A stretch of DNA of 64,000 bases from a bacterium (lineage in GTDB: Bacteria > Myxococcota_A > UBA9160 > UBA4427): contig JANSYR010000005.1 of assembly GCA_024742285.1 (NCBI GenBank), positions 274,318 through 338,317 of the forward strand. The letters are read 5' to 3'. Each line of letters begins with the position of its first letter. Positions within the stretch are counted from its first letter, which is position 1. The notes under the pieces are model-generated. The model saw nothing but the letters and a program-made list of their open reading frames with translations. It did not search any database and was not told where the DNA came from. Below are positions 8,738 through 18,081 of this stretch, one piece after another. A program made the position numbers and the translations under genes.

Positions 8738-10186
8738 ATGAGCCAGAAGTCCGAGCAGACCCTTCAGGAATGGTCGCAGCAGCAGAGCAACGCCGAGACG
8801 ATGGTCCCGATCATCGGTGAGCTCTACCGCGACCGCGGCGTGATCGTCACGATCTTCGGTCACTCCCTCGTCAACAAGTCGCCCCTCGAGATCCTCGAGC
8901 TCCACCGCATCGCGCGGGTGAACGTCGACGAGTCGATCAGCGCGATCGACACCTACCCGATCCTCTCCGAGGTCGCGCGTCTCGATCTGGCCCCCGCACG
9001 CATCGACCTCGGCAACCTCGTGACCCATTGGCGCGGCGCGTCGGACACGACGATCGAGGATTTCGTGAAGGACGAGCTCGCCGGAATCGCGACGGGCAAG
9101 ACGAGCCTCCGGGACAATCCGCAGGACGTCGTCCTGTACGGCTTCGGTCGGATCGGCCGATTGGTCGCGCGCATCCTCGCCGGCAAGACCGGCGGCGGCG
9201 ACAACCTCCGCCTTCGGGCGATCGTCGTCCGCCCCGGCGGTGACAACGATCTGGCGAAGCGCGCGAGCCTGCTCCGCCGTGACTCGATCCACGGTCCCTT
9301 CTCGGGCGAGGTCACCGTCGACCACGAAGACAACGCGCTGATCATCAACGGCAACCTCGTCCACGTGATCTACGCGAACTCGCCGGAAGAGTGCGATTAC
9401 TCGAAGTACGGAATCCGGGACGCCATCGTCGTCGACAACACCGGCAAGTGGCGAACCGAGGAGGATCTCGCGAAGCACCTCGTTCCCGGCGCTTCGAAGG
9501 TGATCCTGACCGCGCCCGGCAAGGGCGGCGTCCCCAACATCGTCTACGGCGTGAACCACCACGGCATGACCGAGGCGGGCAACGTCCTCTCGGCGGCCTC
9601 CTGTACGACGAACGCGATCGTTCCGGTCCTGAAGGCGGTCAACGACGAGTTCGAGATCGAGAGCGGCCACATCGAGTCGATCCACGCCTTCACGAACGAT
9701 CAGAACCTGATCGACAACTACCACAAGAAGGAGCGCCGCGGCCGCGCTGCGCCCCTCAACATGGTCGTGACGGAGACCGGCGCCGCCAAGGCCGTGGCCA
9801 AGTGCCTCCCCGAGCTCCAGGGCAAGCTGACGGGCAACGCGATCCGTGTCCCGACGCCGAACGTGTCTCTCGCCGTCATGAGCCTGAACCTGGGTCGCGA
9901 GACGACGGCGGACGAGCTCAACGAATACCTGCTCAAGGTGTCGCTCGAGGGTGACCTGCAGAACCAGATCGACTACTCGAAGTCGACCGAGGTGGTGTCC
10001 AGCGACTTCGTCGGCAACCGCTACGCCGGGATCGTCGACGCGCCGGCCACGATCGTCCAGGGCAGCCACGCCGTGATCTACTGCTGGTACGACAACGAGT
10101 TCGGTTACAGCCGCCAGGTCGTGCGCTGTCTCGAAGAGCTCGCGGGGATCGTGATGCCGAACTTCCCGAAGCGGAACGTCAGCTGA
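8738..10186 (+). CDS. gap: Long-form glyceraldehyde-3-phosphate dehydrogenase
   Basis: A 482-residue GAPDH, about 140 residues longer than the glycolytic enzyme. The extra N-terminal domain (residues 1-130) is helical and typical of the long GapB-type proteins of gammaproteobacteria and relatives. The NAD-binding fold starts at GFGRIGR (residue 135), and the catalytic cysteine is C289 in SAASCTTNAI. The enzyme converts glyceraldehyde 3-phosphate and 1,3-bisphosphoglycerate reversibly; long forms are often linked to gluconeogenic growth, which is inference here. GGGGGAAG sits 4 bases before the ATG. No pgk or tpi lies nearby, so it is likely monocistronic. It ends 4 bases before the convergent outer-membrane gene. 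Confidence 0.93.
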   Translation: MSQKSEQTLQEWSQQQSNAETMVPIIGELYRDRGVIVTIFGHSLVNKSPLEILELHRIARVNVDESISAIDTYPILSEVARLDLAPARIDLGNLVTHWRGASDTTIEDFVKDELAGIATGKTSLRDNPQDVVLYGFGRIGRLVARILAGKTGGGDNLRLRAIVVRPGGDNDLAKRASLLRRDSIHGPFSGEVTVDHEDNALIINGNLVHVIYANSPEECDYSKYGIRDAIVVDNTGKWRTEEDLAKHLVPGASKVILTAPGKGGVPNIVYGVNHHGMTEAGNVLSAASCTTNAIVPVLKAVNDEFEIESGHIESIHAFTNDQNLIDNYHKKERRGRAAPLNMVVTETGAAKAVAKCLPELQGKLTGNAIRVPTPNVSLAVMSLNLGRETTADELNEYLLKVSLEGDLQNQIDYSKSTEVVSSDFVGNRYAGIVDAPATIVQGSHAVIYCWYDNEFGYSRQVVRCLEELAGIVMPNFPKRNVS

Positions 10187-10190
10187 GGGT

Positions 10191-11177
10191 CTAGTCCGGA
10201 CCGTCGTTTCCGCCGCGGACCCCGCCGCCGCCGAAGGGCACGCGGATCGCCATCGACCACCGCCAGGCGGGATCGTAGCGCTGGTCGTAGAGGCGATTGC
10301 CGCCGGCGGTCTCGACGCGGATGCGGCCGTCGACGCCGAGCCCCGTGCGGAAATCGAAGTAGGCTCCTTCCAGGAACCGGAGGCGGAGCCCGACCTCGAG
10401 GGGCACCGTGGTGATCTCGCCGACGCCGTCGGTGTCGCGGGCACTGCCGTAGTCGTCGAGCCGGAAGCGGGTGCGTTCGTAGCCGGCGCTCACCAGGAAG
10501 TGCACGGTGTCGTTCGGGCCGTAGTAGAGCGCGGTCGACCCGCCCTGGAGCCAGTCGCCCTCGGTCTTGAGCTCGAGGCGATCGTTGATCCGCCAGCGGA
10601 GGGCCACGATCGGAAAGGTCTCGGCGTCCCGGCCGAGCTGGCTCGTCACCCCGAGTCCGGCGCCGACCATCAGGTCGTCGTTCACCTGCCAGCGGACGAT
10701 CGCCGAGATCCCGCCGGCGAAGGCGTTCCGATCCGCGCCGTTCTCCGCGGCCCAGCGGATCGGGACCGTCGTGACGACGGAGACCTGGTCCCCCACGAGG
10801 ACCGTCGCGTGGGGTACGAGATCGAGGGTGTTGATCGTGTTCCAGGGGTCGCGGGGCAGTCGGGTTCCGCCGTAGGCGGTCGGGGGAATGCTGTTCAGGT
10901 TGAAGTCGAAGCTCGAATAGGCGTAGCGGGCGGCCATCCCGACGAGGATGGACTGGTTGATCGGACCGCCGACGTCGCCCTCGATCCCGGAGCGCCAGGC
11001 CTCGAACTCGTCGCCCGTGTCGCTCTCGGTCTCGAACTCCATCCGGAAGTCGGCCGCGACATGGCCGCCCCAGGCCCATCGCGACGGCGGGTCGGTGACC
11101 ATCGAGTACTGCGCGCTCGCCGCGCCGGGGAGGGCAGCGAGAGCGAGGCCGAGCGCGGCGATCGCGAGGAGTCGCAC
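10191..11177 (-). CDS. Outer-membrane beta-barrel-like protein (DUF6268-like)
   Basis: A 328-residue exported protein with a clear signal peptide (MRLLAIAALGLALAALPGAA, then SAQ cleavage). The mature part alternates hydrophobic and polar residues in many short strands (for example GGISAIVRWQVNDDLMVGAG and ERTRFRLDDYG), as in a small outer-membrane barrel. The C-terminal strand is followed by a Gly-rich tail rather than ending in Phe. It resembles DUF6268-type barrels; no cargo is known. It starts 7 bases after the stop of the 3-hydroxyacyl-CoA dehydrogenase gene, so it is probably the last gene of a phosphatase-dehydrogenase-barrel operon. Confidence 0.65.
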   Translation of the reverse strand: MRLLAIAALGLALAALPGAASAQYSMVTDPPSRWAWGGHVAADFRMEFETESDTGDEFEAWRSGIEGDVGGPINQSILVGMAARYAYSSFDFNLNSIPPTAYGGTRLPRDPWNTINTLDLVPHATVLVGDQVSVVTTVPIRWAAENGADRNAFAGGISAIVRWQVNDDLMVGAGLGVTSQLGRDAETFPIVALRWRINDRLELKTEGDWLQGGSTALYYGPNDTVHFLVSAGYERTRFRLDDYGSARDTDGVGEITTVPLEVGLRLRFLEGAYFDFRTGLGVDGRIRVETAGGNRLYDQRYDPAWRWSMAIRVPFGGGGVRGGNDGPD

Positions 11178-11184
11178 GCGGTGG

Positions 11185-11922
11185 CTACTCGTCCCAGCCC
11201 GAGGACGCGCCCTTGATCATGGCAAAGGGGCCGACGGGCCAACCGAAGCAGTCGACCATCAGCTGGTTCACGTCCTCGTGACTCGCGATTCCCTCGTTCA
11301 CGACCCGGCTCGCCTCCTGGATCATGGCCGCGTAGACGCGGTTCGCGACGTAGCCCCACGCCATCGGATGGTCCTTCACGACGACCGGGTGCTTGCCGCA
11401 CTCCGCCGCGAGCTGGCGCACGGTTTCGATCGCCGCCTCTTCGGTGTCGTCCCGCACGACGATCTCCGCGAACTTCATCACGACCGGCGGTGAGGCCCAG
11501 TGCCAGACGAGGACCCGGGAAGGGCGGTCGGTCGCGGCGGCGAGGGCGGCGAGCGGAAAGCCCGAGCTGTTCGAGGCGAGGATGCACTCGGGCTTCGTCA
11601 GGCGGTCGAGGTCGCGGAAGACCTTGATCTTGAGATCGAGCTGCTCGGGCACGCACTCGACGACGAGGTCCGCATCGGCGACGGCGCCCTCGAAGTCGGT
11701 CGAGAACGTCAGACGTGCGAGGGTCGCATCCGCGGTCTCGCGATCGAGCTTGCCGCGTGTGACCGCCTTCTCGACGCCGTAGCGCCCGCTCGTGACGCCC
11801 AGGCGGGCCTTCTCGACGACCTCTTCGGAGACGTCGGTCCCGTGGACTTCGTGGCCGGCCTGCGCGAGGACCTGAGCGATGCCGCTGCCCATCACGCCGG
11901 CGCCGATGACGGCGATCTTCAT
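11185..11922 (-). CDS. Short 3-hydroxyacyl-CoA dehydrogenase family protein
   Basis: A 245-residue NAD-dependent dehydrogenase of the HAD/FadB type. The Rossmann motif IGAGVMGSGIAQ is at the N-terminus. The catalytic His/Glu pair is recognisable in LVWHWASPPVVMKFAEIV, although the usual HFFNP wording is altered, and the substrate-binding SNSSGFPL replaces SNTS. Family members are about 280-310 residues. This one stops just after GWPVGPFAMIKG and lacks the last 40-60 residues of the C-terminal dimerisation domain, including the usual KxGxGFY end. The next gene starts 7 bases later, so no remnant remains downstream. Its start overlaps the phosphatase stop by four bases. Fatty-acid or hydroxyacid oxidation is likely, if it is active. 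Confidence 0.8.
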   Translation of the reverse strand: MKIAVIGAGVMGSGIAQVLAQAGHEVHGTDVSEEVVEKARLGVTSGRYGVEKAVTRGKLDRETADATLARLTFSTDFEGAVADADLVVECVPEQLDLKIKVFRDLDRLTKPECILASNSSGFPLAALAAATDRPSRVLVWHWASPPVVMKFAEIVVRDDTEEAAIETVRQLAAECGKHPVVVKDHPMAWGYVANRVYAAMIQEASRVVNEGIASHEDVNQLMVDCFGWPVGPFAMIKGASSGWDE

Positions 11923-12620
11923 GTCGGAGCTCCTGAAACGGGGCCGCTCGGAGGCCCGCCGCGCGTGCCCTGACGGGTGTGGCTCGGCGGGTCTTCCGGC
12001 GGGAGGTGGTCGATCTGGTTGAAGGTCACGAGGTCGGGCCGGGGCGAGAACGAGAGCTCGCTGATCGCGCAGTTCTTCATCATGCGGTCGAAGCGCGAAT
12101 AGTCGTCGTCGATCAGGACGCCGAAGGCGATCGACAGGGCGCCCCCGTGACTCACGACGACGACCCGTTCGCCGGGATGGCGCTCGGCGATCGAGCGCAG
12201 CGATCCGGCCAGCCGGAGGCCGACCTCGAGGGGCGACTCGCCGCCGTGCGGCGCGAAGTGGGGATCCTCGCGCATGTTGTGGAAGAGCCGCTTCTCCTCG
12301 AAGAGGTGGTGGAAGCTCAGTCCTTCCCAGTCGCCGAGGTCGTATTCCACGAGGCCCGGATCGATCGCCGGCTCGAGGCCCAACGGGTCGGCGATCGCCT
12401 GCGCCGTGTGGTGGGCACGGTCGAGGGGGCTCGCGTAGACGTGGGTCACCGGCCGGTAGTTCGCCTTGATGTGGCGGCCGACGGCGGCGGCCTGGATCCG
12501 GCCGTGGTCGGTGAGCGGTGTGTTCGTCGAGCCGTGCCAGACGCCGTCGATGTTGGCGCTGGTCTGTCCGTGACGGACGATCGTCAGCAGGGCGTGGGTA
12601 TCCGAGGGAGCGGCGGCCAT
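11919..12620 (-). CDS. Histidine phosphatase (phosphoglycerate mutase-like) family protein
   Basis: A 233-residue member of the histidine phosphatase superfamily, branch 1. The catalytic phospho-histidine is H17 in the RHGQT motif, followed by NTPLTDHGRIQA and YASPLDRAHHTA. The second catalytic histidine lies in VVVSHGGAL. Family members include cofactor-dependent phosphoglycerate mutase, CobC and broad phosphatases; the substrate cannot be told from sequence. The C-terminal 25 residues are Pro/Gly-rich and probably disordered. The ATG at 12620 is chosen because the earlier GTG at 12638 adds only six residues without a better SD. It overlaps the dehydrogenase start by four bases (ATGA). Confidence 0.82.
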   Translation of the reverse strand: MAAAPSDTHALLTIVRHGQTSANIDGVWHGSTNTPLTDHGRIQAAAVGRHIKANYRPVTHVYASPLDRAHHTAQAIADPLGLEPAIDPGLVEYDLGDWEGLSFHHLFEEKRLFHNMREDPHFAPHGGESPLEVGLRLAGSLRSIAERHPGERVVVVSHGGALSIAFGVLIDDDYSRFDRMMKNCAISELSFSPRPDLVTFNQIDHLPPEDPPSHTRQGTRGGPPSGPVSGAPT

Positions 12621-12710
12621 GGCGGCCGGATCATACACGCCCCGTCCCGTGACGCTGCCGGGGGCGACGACGCGGCGCGCCGGGCTCGGAGCCTCGTTCG
12701 GGCGCCCGGT

Positions 12711-13013
12711 TCAGCGCTCGTTCGGGGCGCCCGTTCGGCCGACCACCACGTCGCCGTAGGACGCCAGCCAGTCGGTGGGCGACATCGTCTCGATCCGGCG
12801 GCGTGCGGCGGCGCGGGTGAGGGGAACCGTCGCGTCGAAGGCACCGCGCTCGGGCGCGAGCGCCGGGGCGTCGGGGGCGTCGCGGTTGGCCTCGATGGGG
12901 TCGAGGGTCGCCGAGGCCGCCTCGTCCGCACCCGCGGCCGCCGGCGCCAGGACGAGCAGGGTCGCGACGGCAACCGAGAGCAGCCCGATCTGAATGTTGT
13001 GAATCACACCCAT
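12711..13013 (-). CDS. Small exported hypothetical protein
   Basis: A 100-residue protein I do not recognise. A signal peptide is clear: GVIHNIQIGLLSVAVATLL, then APAAAGA with cleavage near residue 29. The mature part is acidic then Arg-rich (RAAARRRIETMSPTDW) and ends GRTGAPNER. The SD is weak. It sits alone between the phosphatase gene and the SNF2 helicase, all on the minus strand. The signal peptide and codon use argue that it is real. Confidence 0.5.
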   Translation of the reverse strand: MGVIHNIQIGLLSVAVATLLVLAPAAAGADEAASATLDPIEANRDAPDAPALAPERGAFDATVPLTRAAARRRIETMSPTDWLASYGDVVVGRTGAPNER

Positions 13014-13145
13014 TGCAAGGCACGATTCGGAGGTGGATTCCGTTCTCTTGAGAGAAACGGGTGGAAAAACCTTCGTTTTGAAGGGCGGCCGCGCGAGGCT
13101 CGCAGGCGAGCCGCAACGGGAGCGCAGCCCGGGCTTCCGTCCGGC

Positions 13146-16130
13146 TCAGGCGCCCTCGAGGAGCTCCAGCAATTCGTCCCGGCTGAGTCGGCTGCTGCCG
13201 TCGGCGTCTTCGAGGGCCGCATCCGCGAGGGCGCGCTTCCGAGCGTGGAGCCGCAGGATGCCCTCCTCGACGGTGTTCCGGGCGATCAAGCGGTGGAGAA
13301 CGACCGGGCGATCCTGGCCGATCCGGTGGGCGCGGTCGGCGGCCTGCTGCTCGACCGCCGGGTTCCACCACGGATCGAGCAGGAAGACGTGATCCGCCGC
13401 GGTCAGGTTGAGGCCCGTCCCGCCGGCGCGGAGCGACAGGAGCATCACGGGCGGACCGTCCTCGGACTGGAAGCCGTTCACGACCGCGCCGCGATCGCGC
13501 GTGGATCCGTCGAGGCGCAGCCAATCGATGTCACGCCGGCGGAGGCCGGGCTCGAGGAGGTCGAGGAGGCTCGTCCACTGGGAGAAGACGAGCGCCTTGT
13601 GTCCGTCGGCGACGGCCTCTTCGAGGCGGGCGAAGAGGGTCTCGAGCTTCGAGGACGAGCCGGACTCCGACTCCTGCCCGGGCACGAGACTCGAGTGGCA
13701 GGCCGCCTGGCGCAGGCGGAGGAGCGCTTCGAGGGCGGCCATCACGTTGCCCCCGGCGCGCAGCCGTTCGACGACGTCCTTCACCGTCGCGGCGCGGACG
13801 GAGTCGTAGACCGCGCGCTCTTCGTCGCTGAGGTCGCAGTCGAGCACGATCTCCGAGAGCGGCGGGAGCTCCGGGGCGACGTCCGCCTTGAGGCGCCGCA
13901 GGAGGAAGGGACGGATGCGCTGGCGCAGGCGCTCGGCGACCGACTCGTCGCCCTCTGCGATCGGTCGCGCGTAGCGATTCCGGAAATCGGTGCGCCCGCC
14001 GAGCAGCCCGGGATTGAGGAAGTGGAGCTGACTCCAGAGCTCGTCGAGGCGGTTCTCCACTGGTGTCCCCGTCAGCGCGAAGCGCGCCTTCGCGTCCAGG
14101 CGGTGGGCGGCGCGGGCGATCTGACTCTCGGGGTTCTTGATCGTCTGGGCCTCGTCGAGGATGACGCAATCCCAGGTCGGGGCGGTCAGCAGATCCGCGT
14201 CCTGACGGAGCAGGGCGTAGCTCGTGATCGTGACCTGGGCCTTCTCGTCGAGTCGACGTCCGGGTCCGTGGTAGAGACTCACCTCGAGGCCGGGTCGGAA
14301 CCGCTCGATCTCTCGGATCCAACCGTGGAGCACCGACGTGGGCGCGACGACGAGGGTCCGGCCCTCGATCGCGCAGAGCGCCTGGAGCGTCTTGCCGAGG
14401 CCCATGTCGTCGGCGAGGAGCGCGCCGAGTCCCGCGCGTCGCAGGAAGACCAGCCAATCGACGCCCTGACGCTGGTAGTCCCGGAGCACGTCTTCGAGCG
14501 CGGGGTCGATCTCCGCGGTCGGAATGCCCTCGAAGCCGTCGAGGAGCGGTCGCAGCCCGTCCAGGGAGGGCGGCGGCGGCTCGTCGAGGTCGTCGCAGAG
14601 GAGCGCGAGATCCGGCAGTGCGTGTCGTGCGACGCGCCCGCGCGGATCCCGTGCCGCCAGCAGGTCGGCGATGCGGTCGCCGTAGCGCTGGAGCCAGTCC
14701 GCCGGCAGTCGCGCGAAGCCGCCGCCGTCGAGCTGGACCACCGACTCGCCCCGCGACCAGGCCCGCAGCACCGACTCGGGCCCCGCGCTCCCGCCCTCCG
14801 CGAGCCCGACCGAACGCGCCTCGTCGTCGAGGTCGTCCAGTCCGTCGTGCGCGGCGTCCGGGTCGAGCTCGAAGTCGACGGTGAGTCGGTCGTCGTCGAT
14901 GGCGATCGAAGGCGTGAGATCTCCGCGGAGCTCGAAGTCGCGGTGGCTGGCGCCGACCACCTCCATCGAGGTCGCTTCGAGACGGCCGGCGAGCTGGATC
15001 GCTTCGCTGGCGGGGAGGCGGGCGACGATGCCCGGGCGAAGGCCGAGCTCCGTCCGCAGCTTGGCCACGACCTCGTTCTCCGCCGTCTCCATCCGGATCG
15101 GCACCTCGCCGCCGCCGAGGTGGACGAGCTTGCCGGCGTCGACCCGTGCGACCGGCGGGTCGCCGTACACGAGGGTCGGCAGGACCGAGAGCCCGTCGCC
15201 GTCCCGGTGGACCTCGACCCGGATCCGCGGACGCTCTCCGCGGCGGGCGGTCGGGAGCTTCTCGCTCTCGATGACGAGGGGGATGCGCTTCTCGAGGTCG
15301 GGGATGACCTCGGTCACGAGGACCGCGAGGTCGTCGTCGGAGAAGAAGCGCCCGCGCGGCAGGTCCGCGAGCTCGCGTCCCGAGAGCTTGTTCGGGGCGA
15401 GCGGATGGAGCGCGTCGCCGGCCTGCACGATCCCGTTCCGGAACGCCTTCACGATCCGGGTGTCCTGTTCCACGAAGAGCCGCACCCCGGCGGGCGCATC
15501 GACGACCTTGGCGACGAGGCCGATCGGCTCGGGGTCGACCTGGATCGGCTGGCCGTCGAGGGTCACGCGATCGGTGCCCCCGAGCTTCTCGATCAGGTTG
15601 GCCACGTTCGGGCGGGAGGTCGAGTCCGCCGGACGCGAGGAGAGCTGGCGGTCGACGGCGAGGTCGGCCGGGGTCGCGACGAATTCCGGACCGTCGAACT
15701 TGCCGGTGGCCGCGGCGGTCAGGCTGCCCTTCAGCACGGTGCGCTTGCCTTCGAACTCGATGTTCCGGGTCAGCCAGAGGTGGCCGTCGCGGTTCTCGAG
15801 GTCGTAGACCACCCGCCCACGCCCTTCGCCCTGGGTGGGCAGCTCTTCGCCTTCCTTCTTCGCACGGCGCAGCGCGATGATCGCCGCGGCGACGTGCTCA
15901 CACGGGTCATCGGGGCTGCTGCAGGTGCACTCCCAGTCCTCGTCTTCGGGGTGCAGGGTCACCTGCGGCGCGTCGAGGCCCTTGCGCATGACGACGCGGA
16001 GGCTGATCGAGTCGCCCGCGCGCTCCTCGACGCTGACGGCGTCGGCGCGCGCGAGGGAGACCCCACGAGACCAGACCGCGCGGGGACAGGCCTCCTGCAC
16101 GGCCTCGAAGAGCGACTGCAGAGAATTCAA
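13146..16130 (-). CDS. SWIM zinc finger plus SNF2/Rad54-type helicase
   Basis: A roughly 994-residue DNA-translocating ATPase. An N-terminal SWIM finger is visible at about residues 66-85 (CTC then CEHV, the CxC...CxH pattern). A long middle region follows. The SNF2 ATPase starts near residue 560 with DYQRQGVDWL, Walker A ADDMGLGKTLQ and the DEAQ box, and ends with LSLRAGGTGLNLTAADHVFL, DPWWNP and the arginine finger in ADRAHRIGQ. Family proteins remodel protein-DNA complexes (RapA/HepA-like). The start is uncertain: TTG 16130 is the first plausible codon but lacks a good SD, and a GTG about 30 bases later is possible. It lies downstream of the CCA-like gene on the same strand. Confidence 0.9.
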   Translation of the reverse strand: MNSLQSLFEAVQEACPRAVWSRGVSLARADAVSVEERAGDSISLRVVMRKGLDAPQVTLHPEDEDWECTCSSPDDPCEHVAAAIIALRRAKKEGEELPTQGEGRGRVVYDLENRDGHLWLTRNIEFEGKRTVLKGSLTAAATGKFDGPEFVATPADLAVDRQLSSRPADSTSRPNVANLIEKLGGTDRVTLDGQPIQVDPEPIGLVAKVVDAPAGVRLFVEQDTRIVKAFRNGIVQAGDALHPLAPNKLSGRELADLPRGRFFSDDDLAVLVTEVIPDLEKRIPLVIESEKLPTARRGERPRIRVEVHRDGDGLSVLPTLVYGDPPVARVDAGKLVHLGGGEVPIRMETAENEVVAKLRTELGLRPGIVARLPASEAIQLAGRLEATSMEVVGASHRDFELRGDLTPSIAIDDDRLTVDFELDPDAAHDGLDDLDDEARSVGLAEGGSAGPESVLRAWSRGESVVQLDGGGFARLPADWLQRYGDRIADLLAARDPRGRVARHALPDLALLCDDLDEPPPPSLDGLRPLLDGFEGIPTAEIDPALEDVLRDYQRQGVDWLVFLRRAGLGALLADDMGLGKTLQALCAIEGRTLVVAPTSVLHGWIREIERFRPGLEVSLYHGPGRRLDEKAQVTITSYALLRQDADLLTAPTWDCVILDEAQTIKNPESQIARAAHRLDAKARFALTGTPVENRLDELWSQLHFLNPGLLGGRTDFRNRYARPIAEGDESVAERLRQRIRPFLLRRLKADVAPELPPLSEIVLDCDLSDEERAVYDSVRAATVKDVVERLRAGGNVMAALEALLRLRQAACHSSLVPGQESESGSSSKLETLFARLEEAVADGHKALVFSQWTSLLDLLEPGLRRRDIDWLRLDGSTRDRGAVVNGFQSEDGPPVMLLSLRAGGTGLNLTAADHVFLLDPWWNPAVEQQAADRAHRIGQDRPVVLHRLIARNTVEEGILRLHARKRALADAALEDADGSSRLSRDELLELLEGA

Positions 16131-16210
16131 AGAAGAACCGGTTGGGACGTGGGTGGCGCGCGCGGATCCTAACCGATCCGGGCGCACTTCGAGCGGCGAC
16201 GCGCGCCGGC

Positions 16211-17464
16211 TCAGTCGTCGTCGAGGAGATTGGTATTGGCCTTCGCCCAGGCGACGAGCTCCTGCTCGAGGGCGGCGGGCTCGTTCGCCGCGGGGTTCGC
16301 CGCGACGAAGCGGGCGAGGTGACCGAGGGCCTGGCCGACGTGGCGACCCGGGCCGCCACCGAGGCGTTCCATGACGGCGGTGCCGTCGAGGGCCAGGGCG
16401 CGGACCTCGCCGGAACGCTGCCGGGCCGAGCGGATCGAATCGATGCGGGCCTCGATCGCGACGAGCCGGTCCTCGACCCGGTCCGCCTCCGGCCGATCGT
16501 TGTAGTCCGCAAGCTCGAGCCGGCGCCAGACGAAGAGGGCCTCGAGCTCTTCGTCGTCGAGGCGCGAGAGCAGCTTGCGAAGGCCGGCATCGCGCTCCGG
16601 CGACACCGACCGGTCGATCGGATGGCTCGCCTGAAGTCGCTCGACCTTGCGGGCGAGGGCGTGGGGCACGCGGAAACGGATCATCGCGCTCGCAGTCGCG
16701 CCGCCCCGCAGCCACGCCACCCAGCGCAGCGGCAGGAGCGGGGGAAGTCGGTCGAGCCGGTCGATGTGGTCCGGTTGGGTTCCCGGAACGAGGAAGTCGA
16801 GGACGCCGACCTCGCGCAGGAACTGGAGGGCGCGGGCGGGGCGCGGCGTCTCGAGCACGCGGGTCAGCTCGCGACGGGCGGGTGCCGCCTGGGGGAGCGC
16901 CGGAGCGGCGACCTCGAACGCGGCCCGCGCCGAGTCGATCAGCAGGGAGGTCGGACGCAGGCCGTGTTCCGCGATCAGGCGCGCGGCGATCCAGTAGCGC
17001 CGCGGCGCCGCCGCGAAGGGCGAGGGGGAGGCCTCGTTCGCGGCGAGCTCGAGCTCGCCGGCCAGAAATCCGGCGAGGCGACCGAAGGGGTCGAGCCAGG
17101 ATTCGTCCTTTGGGCGGAACGCGAAGGCGTAGGGGCCGAGGCCGAACCGCGCGAGGCGCTCCTCGGGTGCGTGCGCGTCGCACGGCACGAGGTCGACCGG
17201 TCCCTCGGCGGTCGCCTGGGTGAGGCGTCGGCCGCCCTCGGCACTGACCACGGCGCGGGGCAGCGCCTCGAGCAGCGCTCCCGGCGTGCCTGCGCAGAGC
17301 AGCGACCGGGAAGGCACCCTCGGCGTCGGCCGTGTATGCAGGTCGTGGAGCAAGCCCTCGCCGTGGCTGAAGGAAGCGATGCCCCGCTCCTCCAGGTGGG
17401 CGCAGAGCTCCACGACGGGCTTCGGCAGCGCGCGCGGATTGGAGATCGAAGGGGATTGACGCAT
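16211..17464 (-). CDS. Degenerate CCA-adding/poly(A) polymerase-like protein
   Basis: A 417-residue protein whose whole layout follows class II tRNA nucleotidyltransferases but whose catalytic residues are changed. The family GG-x-VRDLLLG stretch reads HGEGLLHDLHTRPTP, and the DxD metal site that should follow reads PRVPSRS. The second block (RRDFTINAL in active enzymes) reads RFGLGPYAFAF, while the neighbouring DPFGRLAGF is kept. The neck helix pattern is kept (RRYWIAARLIAEHGL), as are the LREVGVLDFLVPG segment and the C-terminal DGTAVMERLGGGPGRHVGQA segment. I infer a non-catalytic paralogue, perhaps still binding RNA. ATG 17464 lacks a strong SD. The SNF2 gene follows on the same strand. 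Confidence 0.65.
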   Translation of the reverse strand: MRQSPSISNPRALPKPVVELCAHLEERGIASFSHGEGLLHDLHTRPTPRVPSRSLLCAGTPGALLEALPRAVVSAEGGRRLTQATAEGPVDLVPCDAHAPEERLARFGLGPYAFAFRPKDESWLDPFGRLAGFLAGELELAANEASPSPFAAAPRRYWIAARLIAEHGLRPTSLLIDSARAAFEVAAPALPQAAPARRELTRVLETPRPARALQFLREVGVLDFLVPGTQPDHIDRLDRLPPLLPLRWVAWLRGGATASAMIRFRVPHALARKVERLQASHPIDRSVSPERDAGLRKLLSRLDDEELEALFVWRRLELADYNDRPEADRVEDRLVAIEARIDSIRSARQRSGEVRALALDGTAVMERLGGGPGRHVGQALGHLARFVAANPAANEPAALEQELVAWAKANTNLLDDD

Positions 17465-17545
17465 GGGCGGGGCGCAGTGTAGACCGTGCAGAGGAGGGGG
17501 GCCGGCGCGCGACGGCGTCGAACGCGCGAGGGAATCCGAGTGACC

Positions 17546-17923
17546 ATGCGACCCCCGATTCGATCGAAGCCTCTCCTGTACGCCGCGCCGCCAGCGCTCT
17601 TCGTCGCCCTGCTCGTGGCGGCGCTGCCCGCCGCGGCGAGCGAGGCATCCGAGAATCGTTGCGAGACGCGGGTCGAGCCGCGCGCGATCTACGGCCGCAA
17701 CTACGTGCTGGACCGCGTCACCGTCTGTCGGCACGTCGAGTCCCCGTCGGTCGAGGCGCCGGTGCGCCGCGAACGGCCCGTCCCGCCGTCGACCTTCGGT
17801 GCGCCGATCGCGGCGGAACTCGGAGGCGTCGGTTGGGACGCGGCGCGCACGACGCTCGGCAACGCGCAGTACGACCGCAGTGTTCGCGCGCTCCGCCGGG
17901 CGTTCGTACGTCGCGAGCGCTGA
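17546..17923 (+). CDS. Small exported hypothetical protein
   Basis: A 125-residue protein I do not recognise. It starts RPPIRSKPLLY and has a hydrophobic core (APPALFVALLVAALPAAAS) ending in a likely signal-peptidase site near residue 33. Two cysteines (NRCETR and VCRHVE) could form a disulfide in the periplasm. The tail is Arg-rich (VRALRRAFVRRER). The ATG at 17546 is chosen over an upstream in-frame start because it begins the signal peptide directly. The gene lies between two divergent neighbours and may be monocistronic. Confidence 0.5.
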   Translation: MRPPIRSKPLLYAAPPALFVALLVAALPAAASEASENRCETRVEPRAIYGRNYVLDRVTVCRHVESPSVEAPVRRERPVPPSTFGAPIAAELGGVGWDAARTTLGNAQYDRSVRALRRAFVRRER

Positions 17924-18081
17924 ACGCGCGCAGGCCATCGGTCGTGACGCGCTGCGGTCGTCTTCGCGACCGTGATCGGACTCAAGCTCGGGTGGAAAAG
18001 CACCGAGGGTTTGAGGACCGACCCCGGTCGACGTCGATCGTGCAGCGAAGCACGCGGCGCGGTCCGGAGCATGGAGTTCGC

